Assembly (NCBI RefSeq): GCF_007004735.1
Contig: NZ_SSNL01000003.1
Span: 310,001-374,000, forward strand
Length of the DNA: 64,000 bases
From: Salinigranum halophilum
GTDB taxonomy: Archaea; Halobacteriota; Halobacteria; Halobacteriales; Haloferacaceae
Reading direction: 5' to 3'
In this document: in pieces, positions 63,856-64,000 of the stretch
How the letters are laid out: the number at the start of each line of letters is the position of its first letter
Position numbering within the stretch: position 1 is the stretch's first letter
Notes under the pieces: generated by a model
The model's input: the letters and a program-made list of their open reading frames with translations, nothing else
Database searches by the model: none
Told to the model about the DNA's origin: nothing
Program-made: the position numbers and the translations under genes

Positions 63856-64000
63856 CACGCCGAGCCGCCGTTAGCCGCTGCGCCGACTGACTCGGTCTGC
63901 ACGACTGCCCGCACTGCTCGGCGGGTCGCCAGCAGGGGACGGTGTCGCGGCCACATCGCCTCCCACGGGCCTCGGGGCGGTCCACACCCGCGGGACGATG
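63856..64000. other. 3' end of the window
   Basis: 145 bases after the hydratase stop. I see no supported start or end of a further gene. Confidence 0.5.

Overview
This window is a stretch of haloarchaeal (class Halobacteria) chromosome. The DNA is strongly G+C-rich and the deduced proteins are rich in Asp and Glu. The information-processing genes are archaeal: class I lysyl-tRNA synthetase, ribosomal protein S19e, a PDCD5-like protein, archaeal UMP kinase and archaeal RNase P RNA. Export signals are of the Tat/lipobox type. Many genes carry a TATA-like box about 25-29 nt before the start codon, which indicates leaderless mRNAs, and I used that spacing to choose several starts. The genus cannot be fixed from the sequence alone. 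The content is mostly conserved chromosome with a few accessory genes; I see no transposase, integrase, CRISPR array or recognisable defence island.

Region 1 (1-8.4 kb): a MoxR ATPase / DUF58 / transglutaminase-like operon on the minus strand (the last gene runs off the edge), divergent from a mutS-mutL mismatch-repair operon, followed by a small zinc-ribbon protein and a secreted HExxH lipoprotein. Region 2 (8.5-18 kb): the RNase P RNA gene on the minus strand, an AMMECR1 protein, a GNAT enzyme, nicotinate phosphoribosyltransferase and a cysteine hydrolase that may be nicotinamidase (possible NAD salvage), a large HExxH surface lipoprotein, a hotdog thioesterase, an M23-like protein, a lipoate ligase-like protein and dihydroorotase. 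Region 3 (17.8-24.6 kb): a complete Dpp/Opp-type ABC importer on the minus strand, with both ATPases fused in one protein.

Region 4 (24.6-38.8 kb): an FNT channel fused to two universal-stress domains, an M28 peptidase, TruA, an AI-2E-type transporter, a free UspA protein, HisRS, a Tat-exported PQQ-type propeller, an EamA exporter, then a translation-linked group (PP-loop ATPase, PDCD5, S19e) and a YbhN-like membrane protein. Region 5 (38.9-48 kb): ThiL, two site-2 proteases, a small winged-helix protein behind an AT-rich promoter with repeated elements, a MobB-MoaE fusion, UMP kinase and LysRS-I (overlapping), and a LURP-one protein.

Region 6 (48-57.5 kb): a cupin, the haem protein PitA with a His-rich linker, a PAS/GAF histidine kinase, an aldo/keto reductase, and a convergent pair of fructan enzymes: GH32 (hydrolase, with an extra N-terminal domain) and GH68 (fructosyltransferase). 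Region 7 (57.5-64 kb): a hexapeptide-repeat acyltransferase, small zinc-ribbon and membrane proteins, an Nmad3-like protein, tRNA-Ser(UGA), tRNA-Thr(GGU), a structured unannotated stretch between the two tRNAs, a haloarchaeal conserved protein and an enoyl-CoA hydratase.
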